64,000 nt of DNA from Loxodes magnus. Taxonomy: Eukaryota > Ciliophora > Karyorelictea > Loxodida > Loxodidae. Where the stretch lies: the NCBI GenBank assembly GCA_946699065.1, contig CAMPDV010001243.1, positions 62,001-126,000 on the forward strand. Direction: 5' to 3'. The notes under the pieces are model-generated. The model saw only the letters and a program-made list of their open reading frames with translations, had not been told where the DNA came from and did not search any database. Position 1 is the first letter of the stretch. Each line of letters begins with the position of its first letter. The position numbers and the translations under genes are program-made. This document shows positions 11,211-23,450 of this stretch, in pieces.

Positions 11211-12330
11211 CTAGATAATGATATAGCAAAAATAAGAAGTTAAATTAACTTGTGGATATGTTGCTGATACTTAAAAAGAAGAAAGAAAACGTTTAAGAAA
11301 TGAATTAAAAAAGTATCAAAAATAAGTTTAATGAGATAAAGAAAATATTGTATACTAACATAAGATAACAAACAGGAGATAATGGATTGAAAAATTAAAC
11401 ATTTTAATGGACTAAATAAATAAAGGTAATTTGAATAGCAAACAGATATGTTTTCACCATTAAACTGTAATTATCTTACTATTTAATATCTAATTAAAAG
11501 GTAAGAACATAAATAATTTCTTTAAACTTAAGAAAATATTTAGCTATATTAGCCTATTTGATTAACTCTTACTTTATAAGTTATTGAGAAAATACTTTTG
11601 AGTAAAGAAAAGTGACTTGAATTCTATAACTAATCAATTAAATATAATAATTAATTCTATAAATCCATTATAATGATAGTATTGAAGAAATACTAGCTAA
11701 TAAGGAAAATTTACAAAAGTTAAAATAAAGTTTAAAACTATAAGCTGATAACTTAGTAAATATATTATAAATTATTAATAAAATGCATAATATTTAAATC
11801 CTTTAAGTTATCTAAATTAGTCTTTATTAGTAACTAAAACCAATCAAATCATATACTAAATACGCTATTTATTACCATTATTCAAACAGAATATAATAGT
11901 AAATACTATAATATGTCATTTCAATCACGGCCCTATAAGGGAATGGGAAAGATTTAAAGTTTTTAAAAGTTAATGTTTTTAAAAAAAGGGCTTTGAGGTA
12001 GTAGCTGTATAATGTTTGATTGATAAGAAATAGATATAGCAGTTAGTTTTGATGATTTAGTATACTAATTTACTCAAATAAATAATAGAATTTTTTGAAT
12101 CCAAGGAAATCTAAATGGCTGAGTTTGATTAATTATAATTTCCCCTTTTAGTTCACTTTTAATCTATTTTTAAAGAAATTTATCTTATTAATAATATAAT
12201 GGTATATAGGCACCTAGCAATTCACCTAAAAGCTCCTAATTAACTATAAGCTTGATTTGTTACTTATAGGGTAAAAAACTATAGGATGCAATTTAGCAAT
12301 TAATTAAGCAAATAAACAGCAGTTAATTAA
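11211..12330. other. AT-rich stretch, nothing recognised
   Basis: No domain-bearing frame and no repeat partner recognised, apart from a short GC-richer patch at 11925-11945 (cggccctataag). Confidence 0.35.
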
Positions 12331-13340
12331 AATTAAGTAACTCTAAAATTATAATCAAACATTTAACACAGAATTTAGCTTAAAATCTTCTACACATCTA
12401 TTTAATTAAGAAATTAAAAGAACTTCAAATTCAATTCAATATTAATCATCTCAATCAATCACCAATAACCAATCAGCCTATAATCATCCAATGTAGATTC
12501 AATAATCAAACTTAAATACTAACCAAATATTCAAAATTTAGATCATCAACTTATTTCAAAAAATATCTATTCTGTACAACCTTAGCACATATCAAAAAAT
12601 TCTAAGATACAATTGCCAAAAATAAACTATTTCTTTAAAAAACTTACATTTATTGTATTAAGGTGACTTATATAACCAATAATTATCCAAGCAGACTAAT
12701 TACTCTAGCAAATAGTAGACAATCAAAAAACAAATACCAAGCAATTGTTTGGAAAAAGAATCAGATTTAAATAAAATACCAAGGTTAAATAAAGGATAAA
12801 TTAGCAGCCATAGATATATAATTCAAAAATATTAATCTGGAGAAGAAATTAATTATTTCAATGAGTTTTTGGATGATTCTTGAGACTTTTTATAAACTAA
12901 TAAATGAAAAATAAAGGCACTGTGACAATAGTCAATTATGTTATTATACTATTATTTATAAATTTATATCTTTTCAAAGAAAACACTTAAAATACACTTA
13001 AGTCATTATGCTTTAATTCCATTATTAGAACCTAATCAGATTATTTTAAGTCAATCAATTACTTTATCACTTATGTTCAATAGACTTATCAATAAATGCA
13101 ACCTAAGATAAGAAATTAACTAATAGATCTAATGAAATCCAAACCAGTTTAAGACCAAATTTGGATCAGAGAATTAATCACTTGGAATGCTCCAATTTAC
13201 GAACTGATCAAGAGTCAAGAGGGAAAAAGCAATTCTTACTTAGGCTTCATATATTAAAAAAGAAAATTAAACGTTGTATTGCAAAAAATATGGTCACAAG
13301 ATAAGAAATTGCTATAGATTTTAATTAAAGTAAGACTTAC
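12330..13340 (+). pseudogene. Gag-like ORF remnants with PM(Q)IQ motif and knuckle
   Basis: A Ser/Gln/Asn-rich frame includes NHPMQIQQSNLN (near 12488), matching NDPMEIEQSN at 38430 and NDPMDIESKD at 9270. It continues to SHRYIIQKYQSGEEINYF and ends at a TGA near 12930. A second stretch at 13260-13330 reads YCKKYGHKIRNCY, the C-terminal half of a CCHC knuckle whose first Cys is lost. The region 12330-13150 is homologous to 38350-39130, so it is a duplicated retroelement piece lying upstream of RING-kelch in blocks 2 and 3. Confidence 0.45.
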
Positions 13341-13424
13341 CAGCAGAAAATTAATTTACAACCTTTTTAATATTTATTGCACGCCAAATAGGAAACTTTA
13401 TTTATTTTTTAAACTCAAATATTT

Positions 13425-13735
13425 TATCTATTCTGCTCGGAAGCTTCACACCTTACTCAGCCATAACTCCTAATATACGGCCTTTAAGTACTACCCATTA
13501 CCGGGGATAGGTAGTTGATGTTTGGATACCTGCATTCAGGGAAACCCATCGCTATTTATTGCCTGTCGTCAAGCCTCTATCGATGGTATACTGGATAATT
13601 CAATTTGGCTTCGAATAAGGATGCTGCATACATGCTAGTGACCTATGTCTAGGAATAGAAGAAGCACTAATACTGAAGACTCCAAATTTAAATTATATAC
13701 GCGGAAGTCTTTATTAAAAAAATGTAATCATATTT
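13425..13735 (-). repeat. GC-rich structured repeat unit
   Basis: Strikingly GC-richer than its surroundings. On the minus strand it starts AAATATGATTACA, like the heads of the hairpin family at 20927 and 53607, and ends in a folded zone. One visible pairing is TACTACC (near 13489) with GGTAGT (near 13511). No protein motif is seen. It may be a diverged SINE- or MITE-like member of the same family. Confidence 0.45.
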
Positions 13736-14225
13736 AGAAGCTACAAGATTATAGAAGCACTGAGACTATTCGAGAAATGATTGTGCGGTTTATTTTCAAT
13801 CACTAAAAAGAGGAAGAGAAAAGCAAGTTATAAGAATTAACGACACAGAGAAATCAGAAGAAATTGATTTTGAAACTTTTGAAGATAAAAACTTCTATAA
13901 ACTTGATTTGTGATTAACTGAATAGAGATGACTTCATTTAATATAACTGTGATTATGTTATTTCAAAGATAAATGATAATTTTAAATAAATTTGATAGTT
14001 GTATTTCTTTTAAGATTAAGAAGTATAATATATGTAAACTAATTTAGATAGTAATATGATTTGCATAATAATCTAATTATATTTTAATTATAAATGAGCA
14101 TGCAAAAATATCTAATTTGATACTAAATAAAGTAATAATGTAGTTTTAGATATAATTGACTGTATTTTTGATGGTAACTGTTATAAATTAGCTTTATAGC
14201 TTTTGTAGTCTAAATAATAATAAAA

Positions 14226-15620
14226 ATGTAAGCGTTACCAAAATGCTTAATCTGCTTAGAAGATTACAACTTAACTAATGCTCTTCCAACTGTCTTACCT
14301 TGTGGACATATTTACTGTGGTTTGTGTTTGAATACTCAGTACTGATTATAAGGCATAATGTAATGTCCTATTTGTTAAAAAGGATTCCATTTTAGATTTG
14401 ATGATTTACCTTAAGAAAGTGATTTAATAAGAGTGATATTTTAAAACTAATAATACATATAAAAGATTTAAGATGCTAGATAGAAATTAAAAGAGATAAG
14501 GAGGTAAATTATGGAAAAATCTAAAACCATTACAACCAAATAATCAAACATTAGTAATACTCTCATAATACCACTAACTAATATCATCATCAATCATTAA
14601 CCAACATTTATCTACCAAAAATAACACTCAAATATTATCTAATTCTACTAATCACTAAAACCAACTATACTCTAATATAACTCATAACCACCTACAATAC
14701 TAAACTCTAAATTAACTTACAATCTAATAAGATAAAAACTATAATACAATACTAAGTAACCAAATAAGATTTAGACTAATTAACATAAACTAAGCTACCA
14801 CTTTATATAATCTAACTATATTCACTATTTTAATTGAAAAATTAAAAAATTAAGTTTATTTAATATTTAAACAGAGTAAATACGATAAGTCTAGGTTTAA
14901 ATTATAATTCCTGCTGGCAATAATAGTATAGAATATTAAAATAAGTTATATTTAATAGGAGGATATAACAGAAATTAAAATAAATGAATAAAAGAAACTT
15001 GATAATTCGATTATGAAGGTAATAGTATAAAACTTAGTGATCTAAATGAGGGAAGAGGTTCCTTTGGAATAGCAGCTCCTTAAAAATACCTTTATGTGGT
15101 TGGAGGAATTACTGATAATTATCAATGGGTATAATCAGTAGAAAAGTTAAAGATAGGAAACTAAAGTAAATGATAAAAATGCTCTTAATTTCCATTCCAA
15201 ATAGCAAGTTAAACTTTATTAGTAGATAAAGATGAATAAAATATTTATTCTTTTGGAGGTGCAAATTATAAAGTATAATCTTTAAAAGATATATGAAAGT
15301 ATAACATATAGAACGATAGATGGAGTAAGTAAAATTTGAATCTTCCTGAAGCTGTTCTTAGGCCTATAGTTTGTTTAGAGCCTTTTGTCATAATTGGTGG
15401 TGTAAAAAATTATTCTAGTGAAGAGTATTCAAGGAGAATATATAAATGAAACAAAGAATAATGACAACAAAGCTAAATTTTTAAAGATGTTGTAGCTTTA
15501 ACGGAGATGAAAATAAGAAATAACTATGGATATGTTTTTGCTTTAGAATAGAAAATAGTTTCAATAATGAGGATTGATTTAGAAAAATTGAGTTATAGAA
15601 GTATTAAGAGTCATAACTGA
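14226..15620 (+). CDS. RING-kelch protein, copy 2 (464 aa)
   Basis: Same length as copy 1, no indels, and the same RING ligands C7 to C50. The first 600 bp and about 100 bp upstream are almost identical to copies 1 and 3, whereas substitutions gather in the kelch half. TGA stands at codons 40, 204, 316 and 357. Codon 366, TGA in copy 1, is TGG here. Ends in TGA at 15618. To its left is a Gag remnant and a GC-rich repeat instead of the LINE found beside copies 1 and 3. To its right, after about 600 bp, is the endonuclease ORF. Probably an E3-type ligase gene, or the passenger of a mobile block. Confidence 0.85.
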
Positions 15621-16222
15621 TAAACATAATAATAATATCAATTTTATTAATAATATTTATAATAAATATATTCTCATATGTAAAGAAGTAGTTTAAAGAT
15701 TTATAGTTAGGTAAATATACTACTTATTAAAATATCTAAAGCATCTGAAATAAATAAATAATCAAATTTTATCTAATAATCTTTAAAAATATATTATTCA
15801 AATATTATCATTTTTCAGATACAAACATACAGCTTATAACATACCAAAACATATTCGACATAGTCAAAAAACTACCTTTAAATACATCCTTATATTCAAA
15901 TTATACAAGTACTACTTAGATTATATTATTTATCTAATCAAATCAAAAATATTATCAAATAATAATTAAGTTATACCTATATCTAAATACTAATTAAATA
16001 ATCCCTACTTCATCAATTCAATATCTTCAAATCTAAAATACATTATTTTCTTTAATCTTTTTACTAACTACTATATATAACTAAAAATGTCCCATAGCTA
16101 ATAACGAAATAAAACCATTATAACTCCTATGCTCACGATAAAAACTTTATCATAATAACTTTTCGAGATTAATATGATAAACCAATAAGATTAAAGCAAC
16201 ATCGAAATAATTTTTAAGAGGG

Positions 16223-18260
16223 ATGTCTAAGGGTGAAAAAAAGCTAGGAAAATATGATGAAGTAATAAAATTAGTAGAAAATAAAATTCTATAAAATAAG
16301 CAACTTTAAAAAATATAAAGTAGAAAACTCCATTTAAAGAATAAGAATAATCTATCTCAATTTTATATAAAGAGACATTTTAAAAATTACAACTCAGGCA
16401 TAATAAAATAATGTGTCGCATTAATGGAACTCTTTAGTACCGATAGATAGAATTTGGATAACATATAGAAGTACGAAAAATACCAATTTAATTAATTCTA
16501 TTTTTGTTATCTGATTAATATAATTTGATAAATTCTCTAACATAGAAAATGATAATATTAATCTTTTGATATATTAGCAAGAAGAGAAATATTAATTAAT
16601 ATTCAAAAATAATAACTACTTAATTCGCTACTACAAAAGTTTAGTTCCAAAAGAAAAAAGTTAAAAGTTTTCGGAAATATAAAAAAACAGTTACCATACA
16701 GTAAAAGAAATAATATAACTTGATGGTAGAAAAACTATATATCTAGAATTATCAGAAGCCACTTATCCAGAAAATATTCCTACTTAACTGGAAGAAAAAA
16801 ATTTATGAGTAAAGTTAAGTCTTTCGGCAATATGATAATATGTAATCTGTCTAAAAATTGGAAAAATACCAAGTAATGAAGAAGATAAAAAGAAATAAAG
16901 TTAATAATCAACTATGCTTGAACATAAAAAAGTGGTAAAATATGTAACAAGAAGTAACAAAATAAAATAAAAGATACAGTAATAAAAATAGAAAACCTAA
17001 AGAAATGTTAAAGAAATGATAAAGATGAATAGAAAGCAAAAATTTGAACTCTAAAAAATAAAAATGCTTAAATAATTATTTAAATTACGCGCAAGATAGG
17101 CAACAATTAATAGAATAATAAAATATTATTTAATTGAATAAATGCTTAGGAAAAAATCATTTAAGTTCATTAGATCTTTGGAAAAGCCAAAGTTTAACAT
17201 CATGAAAAAAAATGGATTACCACAACCTATTAAAAAATAAGCTTCAATAAATAACTAACTTGTCTCAAAAACTTAAAAACGCAATTAATTTTAATAATAA
17301 ATAAAAAAGTAATATCAGAAAAGATAGTACACTTAATCCTAAAAATAAATAAAAATATTAGAGTAGTTCAGTTTTGAAAAAGACTAAGCAAATTACCTTA
17401 ATTTGATATCTGATATTAATATGAAGGTCAAAAACTGAATATCAAGAGAATTTGACTATCTAAGTCTTATTAATTATAGGAACTGATAATGTAAGAGGAA
17501 TCATGTCTAGCAAAAAAAATTTAATAAAATTCGTACTTTAAAAAGATATAGACATTATGGCGACCAAAGAAATTTTTGTAGATTCAATTAAAGATATGCT
17601 CTAAAAATTCGGATATCATTCAGTTATAAAACCAGGAACTAGATTTAGTAAATGAGTGGTTTTATAAATTAAAAAACAACTATTATATAGAGTTACAAAG
17701 CATGATATAAATGGATTAAACTAAAATAAAATATTTAAAGACGGTAGAATAATTTGTATACGTATTTATGATAAAAATGTAATTATCATGAATATGTGCC
17801 TACACGTTTGAGCCCGATTAATTAATCCATTTATGGACCTAAAATAATTTAAATACTTAACAAATAATCTAAGCTTATAAAATATTATATTAGGAAATTT
17901 CAATGGATAATACCATAAATTCTACCAAGTAAATTAAATCTATTAGAGTAGTAGTTATTAACTATAATAAATAAATTCAAACTGGAATTCAATAATCTAG
18001 CATAAGACCCAACATAGATTACTACTACAGGAAAAGAAAGTTTAAAATTAACTATTTTTTAACGAATCAATGAATCACTTCGAGCATAGTTAACATAAAA
18101 ATTTTTTAAAAGAGAATACTAGATGATCATGAAGCTGAGTAACTAATTGCTAAAATGGTAGAAAAAAGCAGATAGAGATCATAAGTAAAAAGGTTATATT
18201 ACTAAAAATTGAAAATTTGAAAAAATATAGAAAAGTTTAAAAAGTGAGCTAAATTTACAG
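16223..18260 (+). pseudogene. Endonuclease-bearing ORF of block 2 (best preserved)
   Basis: ATG at 16223 opens MSKGEKKLGKYDEVIKLVE, a Lys-rich helical N-terminus ending with a basic IKRHFKNYNSG stretch. From 17485 a different frame encodes an APE-type endonuclease: NVRGI, DIMATKEIFVDS (motif with catalytic Glu), SKWVVLQIKKQL, GRIICIRIYDKNVIIMN and ILGNFNGQYH, where GDFNAH has become GNFNGQ. The Asp to Asn change in the catalytic motif and the frame change make activity unlikely. No RT follows. Homologous to 9603-11210. Confidence 0.6.
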
Positions 18261-18264
18261 ATTC

Positions 18265-18880
18265 TTCGAAGTACTTAAAGAAACTACAAGACTAAGATTA
18301 TACATTAATAGGAGAATACGGATAAAACTATACTTCTCTTGATATTGGATTTTATAATGATACCTGCAATGAAACCTTGCAATATATTATTAAAAATTGT
18401 CTTAAACTATAGGAAATTTCATATAATAGCCTTAAATAACTTAGCAATCAAACAATATAAGCTATCATTCAAAAAAGCGAAGCTATTAAATCCCTAAATT
18501 TAGCTTGTTGCTAGTTCTCTGAATCAAACTTTATGTAAGAAATAGTTAAAAAATAGACCTTTTAGAAATTAGATCTTTAGGGGTGTAATTTGAATAATGA
18601 AGATGTAAAGCTTTTAGTAACAAGCTGTAAAAATTTAACTTACTTATAGTTATACAGAAATAAGAGTATTACACAAGAAGCTTTTCCTTTACAAGATGAA
18701 AGTGGACAAATATATCCTTTTTATATAACTTTAAAGCATTTATGAATTCAAGATACCTAAATAAGTGAATAGTGAGTAAAAGATATGCTAAGATAGTTTA
18801 GAAACATTAAAATACATCAGAGTTCTCATAATAAAAGTAGAAAAATTGACTTCAATTTGAGAAGGATAGAAATAGATTGA
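18265..18880 (+). pseudogene. Leucine-rich-repeat (AMN1/FBXL-like) fragment
   Basis: Continuous plus frame ending at TGA 18878. It has Cys-type LRRs: LQYIIKNCLKLQEI, IKSLNLACCQFSE, FQKLDLQGCNLNNED, LVTSCKNLTYLQLYRN and LKHLWIQDTQISEQ (Trp from TGA). This spacing is that of AMN1/F-box LRR proteins, which present substrates to SCF ubiquitin ligases. There is no start codon or F-box: the frame begins at the end of the endonuclease block, so the gene seems 5'-truncated by that block. The role is inferred only. Confidence 0.5.
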
Positions 18881-19400
18881 GCTCTAAAAAACAAAAATTA
18901 AACAAACGATTAAAGATAAAATTATTAAGCTATTAAATATAAAATATAAGCTAATAATAACTATAAATTTTAAAGAAAAGAAGTAAATTGTTCTCTTAAT
19001 AATTTTAAGTTTAATAATTAAAGGTTTCGAAAGAGTAGAAATGTTAATAGTTATAATGAATATTAATAATTGTAGTTAGTTAAAAATAAAATATATAATT
19101 AATCCATGCTTGCTCTTTAAAAAAGCTTTAGTGATATAATTTAAATTATTCTTAATAAATTTAAATAAGGAAATAAAGATATTGGTTATTAAATAGATAG
19201 TAGGAATAAAAAAGTAAAAGCAGTCTGAAAAATAATTAAAATAAAAAATGATTGAAAAGTTGTTTGGATAATAGCTGATTTATGAATAAAATTAAAAAAG
19301 GGGATTGGCTTCAAGAAAGATAGTTTTATCGTTTCCTTAAAAAAGATGAAATATGAATCGGCAATTTTTCAATTTGGATTTTTTAATTTAATAATCTTCT
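18881..19400. other. AT-rich stretch, nothing recognised
   Basis: A Lys/Asn-rich chance-like reading only. No repeat partner or domain recognised. Confidence 0.35.
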
Positions 19401-19409
19401 TATTAAAAA

Positions 19410-19605
19410 TAGTCACGATAAAAGATCATGCTTGGTAAGAGGTAGAAGCAAACTTCTGAGACCTCGAATATATCTGGATAGCCAAAGAAACAGCAGGAAA
19501 TCAATATAAACTAGGAAGTGCGAACTATCTACTTTTAAATTGAGTAAATGTACGCTGCTCAGCTATCCTTATGAAGGTCAATCTCAAAAAGAGGTTAAAA
19601 TGTTG
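19410..19605 (+). other. Folded leader ahead of a Gag-like ORF
   Basis: A GC-richer island with a clean hairpin: GAGGT-AGAAG (19439-19448) pairs with CTTCT (19453-19457) and ACCTC (19461-19465). An outer helix pairs GGATAGC (19476-19482) with GCTATCC (19562-19568). Lies just upstream of the ATG near 19610. Likely an RNA structure of a retroelement. Confidence 0.5.
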
Positions 19606-19609
19606 AAAT

Positions 19610-20090
19610 GAATAAAATAGAAAATAATAGGAAGCTGGAAAAGAAAGCTAACAAGAAGAATCAAGAATTGAATCATTTAGTATCAGATAGATGAGTTCTC
19701 CAATATTCATCAAAACCCGAGTTGTAGCTCATTTACTGAATGAGAAAATTAATGAGCAAGAAGAATATCTTAAGATATTACGAGTTACTTAAAGGGACAA
19801 GAAGAAGAAAATTGGAGTAATGTAATTGAAACTAAAGCAAAATCAGAAGATATTTAGCTAAGATTCATGAAGCTAAGAAAATATTACTCTACTGAAATCC
19901 TTCCAACACCTTTTAAAAGCAGCAATAAGCGCAAGACGTAAAAAAGGATCAAAGCAGAAAATTATTAATTAAAATGACAAAAATATATCAAAGTGAAGGG
20001 AAATAATAAAGGAAAATTTTGGTAGTCGAAAGGAAAACAAGATTGAATATAAGAAATAAAGATTACGCAAACTACAAAGCTTGATCAAAC
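19610..20090 (+). pseudogene. Gag-like coiled-coil ORF, frameshifted
   Basis: Begins MNKIENNRKLEKKANKKNQE. The best coiled-coil frame shifts near 19720 to LLNEKINEQEEYLKILRV, then to Lys/Gln-rich sequence. It resembles the other Gag-like proteins in being basic and coiled-coil, with no knuckle seen. No target duplication was recognised. The family call is tentative. Confidence 0.4.
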
Positions 20091-20109
20091 TAAAGTTATA
20101 AATTTTTTT

Positions 20110-20926
20110 ATTTATCTAGCATTTGCTTGCTTGTCTGGATTAGGTTGAAAATCCCTAAAAGAACAAACTTTTTATCATTAATAATAGATATAAAGATTAA
20201 AGTAGCTTAGTTTAAAAACGATAATTTCCTATATAAATTCAGTTTAAGATTTAAGATTATATTAGCATTTATTTACTAAGCATACTAATAGCCCTAATAG
20301 AAATAACAATGATTATTTGAGTAATTCTAACAAATTTAATACAATTTCCTTTATGACTCTGAAAAAGTTCGTAAATTGATTTAGATATACTCAATTGATT
20401 AATTCTCTAATCCTTATTTAACCTTAAATTCCTTTCGATTCCTTTTATTACATTTCAATCAATTAGGAGCAAGGTTTTTAATTCCTTTTTTATTCAAGGT
20501 TATATTCAATAATCAATTTACTGATAGTTGGCGTAAGAGATTAAGTTATTTATTATAGATTTATCTTAACTTTTTTCCTTAGCTTCTAATTGTCTAATTA
20601 TAGCATATAGAATTATTACTTAAATCTTGCATAGTGTTAAATATTTTAGTGGGAGATACTTATTTCTTCAGAGTCATTTTCTATATGAAAGTAATAATAG
20701 AAAATTTTGATTGTGTTACTTTAAATATCTTTGTTTTACAACTTCTTTATAAAAATTTCTCGATAGGTTTTTACTCGAAACTTGCAGGTAAGAATGATAT
20801 GAATAATTAATTAAATCTCTCTTTCTCTTTAATGAAATAAAGATTTTTGCCTGTCAGTTCTGGAAGGGAAACTGTATAATTACTAAAATAGTTTTAATTT
20901 TATAAATTTAGTCTTCTATTAGACTT
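20110..20926. other. AT-rich stretch, nothing recognised
   Basis: No domain-bearing frame or repeat found before the inverted-repeat element starting at 20927. Confidence 0.35.
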
Positions 20927-21311
20927 AAATAAATAAATATGATTATAGAGCGCGTAGCTCCTCGTTGGCACGAAGCTCTTTCAGTATTAATATTTAATAT
21001 TAAAAAAAGTGTTCTCAAAAGATGATTTCATTCTATTCGTCCAATGAAACACATCAACTCTCCAAATGGGGAATCTTTTTATTTAAATTTCTTCTTAAAT
21101 CTTGAACAGAATGCTTCATTCTTTTTGAATAAGATCCAAATAAGAATTAGTAATTGAATCATTATTAGGACCATCAGTTAAACTCTCGTAAAGCTAGCGA
21201 GAACCCTCGGAGTAAATTAGTTTTGTCTCTTCAGAGCTTATCCGCCCTTCTCCGTGGTGGTATCTAGTGCGAGATTACTCGCAAAGCAATATACACTGTA
21301 CCAGATTACCT
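20927..21311 (+). repeat. Left terminal inverted repeat
   Basis: Outer end has a hairpin head: AGAGC (20946 on) pairs with GCTCT near 20972, enclosing TCGT-TGGC-ACGA. A GC-rich inner part near 21180-21310 includes CTAGCGAGAACCCTCGG and CCGTGGTGG. Confidence 0.85.
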
Positions 21312-21369
21312 ATTAATTTTTTAATGCGGCCTACTTGCATATTTTTTATATAATAATCTCCGTTCATGT

Positions 21370-22110
21370 AACTTCATTTTCCCAATCCTTATTTTTTATC
21401 TTATCCCATTATACTTCATATTTATTTCCTAATCACTGAAATATTCCAAACGCTTATCTTAAATTTTCTAGCCAATGTCCATCATGTATTCTCCATTAGC
21501 ATATCATATCTAACCTTAATCATGCTTTTTTTTGTGTATCCCTAATATTTTTCTTAGTTAGAATAAAATACTATTATACCATATTATTTGTTTCTTTTCA
21601 ATATCCTACATATAAACCACCATTGGAATAAAAGAATATTCCTTGTCCATCTTTCTTTCCTTTTTTTCAATAGCCTTTATATTTTTTTCCCTTGCTATAA
21701 AATAAATGCCAAACTCATGCTTTTTTCCTTTTAAATAACAAAATTTTTTTGTCTTTTGGTAAATTAAACTCATATTATTCTAAATATGTATTTCCATTCT
21801 TATATTTATAAGTTCTTATCCAATGCTATAAATTCATTCTCCTTCATATATATCTCCATTTCTATAAGCATAAATTCTTTTTTCTCATTTTTAATTCTCG
21901 TAGAATGATCCTTCATATCTATCCTCATTTCTGACTTAATAGTTTTCTTATTCTTATTTTTTCGAACTTATTAATTTTCCTTCATAAAGTTCTTTCTCTT
22001 TGTAATAAGCTTTTCCAAGTCCCTTTATTACTTCATTTAGGTATTATCCTATTATTATATTTCATTCAAAAATTACCGAATTCTCAGGCATTCTACAAAT
22101 CTCTTAAAAA
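21370..22110 (-). pseudogene. MORN-repeat protein inside the inverted-repeat element
   Basis: On the minus strand MORN units are clear: DRYEGSFYEN, NGDIYEGEW, KYKGYWKKGKKDGQG and GGLYVGYWKE, where every Trp written here is encoded by TGA. At least one frameshift lies near 21820 between IYSIGQ and TYKYKNG, and the tail is degraded. MORN proteins bind membrane lipids in ciliates. As cargo of an inverted-repeat element it is probably a captured host fragment related to the gene at 60393-62072. Confidence 0.6.
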
Positions 22111-23025
22111 TTAACCAAAGTAGATTTCTTTTTTCGCAAGATTGGATTTTCCTATTCTTATGGAGTATCTTCTTCAAAATTTCCTTAATTATTTTCTCCA
22201 TTTTTAAACTTTCTAGATCTTAGTTATGTTATGGATTAAATTCCTCAGAATCAAGGATGCTTTTTTGACTTCTTTTTACCTTTAGATGCTTTACTATCAT
22301 TTTTACAAGTTTTCTTCCGTAACAGTTAAATATTTGGTTGCAGAGTTTTTTATATCTCTCTTTGCTCTATAAACTTGCTTTCGTAGAAATAATCCTTAGA
22401 CTTATAATAGAATGATATGACTATATTATCTCACTATAGATAGTTAAGTATATCGAATAAATCTGAAGGATTGTTTTACTCTAATTAATAAGAATGCTAA
22501 ATTATCCTGTTTTATTAGTCTAGAATTATTCAGTAAAGAATCTTTTCTTTGCTTATGAAGAACAAAAATTATGGATAGCCGTGTGATAATCCTCAAGATA
22601 TGTTCTATTAGTTGGTAAAACCTTCCATTTAGCCTTTTTAAAGTAAATCTAATACTTTAAGTTTATCAATTTTCGCTTAATTATAGCCAAATTAAATTAC
22701 TACTTACATCAATTTTGGGAGTTTCTGTAGGTTCTAAAATAAATTTTGATAAAAATAAGTTCTAAAGCTCCATATTAAGGAAGTTACTCATTAATCTATT
22801 TTACTCAGTTTTCATTTTTGATATTTTCACTACAGAATCTCACAATTTGTTAGCTAGGACATTTAGTTAAATGGTTCCAATCCTTCTCCTATTCTACTTC
22901 TCCAAACATAATAAAACTTTAAGAATCTTAATTTTTAGGTTAAAAGAGCTGAGTAATAAAAAAGTAAACCACGTTGTTATTAAATATTATATAAAATGGA
23001 TTTCGGCCTCGTTAGAAAAACTAGT
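22111..23025. other. Interior of inverted-repeat element, no clear gene
   Basis: AT-rich. No motif recognised; the last 40 bp are imperfectly paired with 21312-21352. Confidence 0.4.
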
Positions 23026-23410
23026 AGGTAATCTGGTACAGTGTATATTGCTTTGCGAGTAATCTCGCACTAGATACCACCACGGAGAAGGGCGGATAAG
23101 CTCTGAAGAGACAAAACTAATTTACTCCGAGGGTTCTCGCTAGCTTTACGAGAGTTTAACTGATGGTCCTAATAATGATTCAATTACTAATTCTTATTTG
23201 GATCTTATTCAAAAAGAATGAAGCATTCTGTTCAAGATTTAAGAAGAAATTTAAATAAAAAGATTCCCCATTTGGAGAGTTGATGTGTTTCATTGGACGA
23301 ATAGAATGAAATCATCTTTTGAGAACACTTTTTTTAATATTAAATATTAATACTGAAAGAGCTTCGTGCCAACGAGGAGCTACGCGCTCTATAATCATAT
23401 TTATTTATTT
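23026..23410 (-). repeat. Right terminal inverted repeat
   Basis: Exact reverse complement of 20927-21311 as far as read. Confidence 0.85.
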
Positions 23411-23432
23411 AACTTAATGCTTTTTCAAAACT

Positions 23433-23450
23433 TTAATTTCATTTTCTTAA
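23433..23450 (+). repeat. 18-bp target-site duplication, 5' copy
   Basis: TTAATTTCATTTTCTTAA, identical to 24291-24308. Confidence 0.9.

Larger units (their letters stand above)
20927..23410. mobile_element. 2.48-kb element with 385-bp perfect inverted repeats
   Basis: The first 385 bp (20927-21311) and the last 385 bp (23026-23410) are reverse complements with the same length and no difference that I could see. Weaker pairing extends inward about 40 bp. Ends are AAATAAATAAATATG and its complement. The interior carries a minus-strand MORN reading frame. A diverged second copy of comparable size lies at 53607-56010. No transposase is recognised, so this may be non-autonomous or a fold-back element. 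No clear target duplication was found. Confidence 0.8.

Noticed and set aside
20941-20980. tRNA gene at the hairpin head
   Set aside because: Only a 5'-half-like fold is present; no anticodon arm, T arm or good box B follows at tRNA distance.
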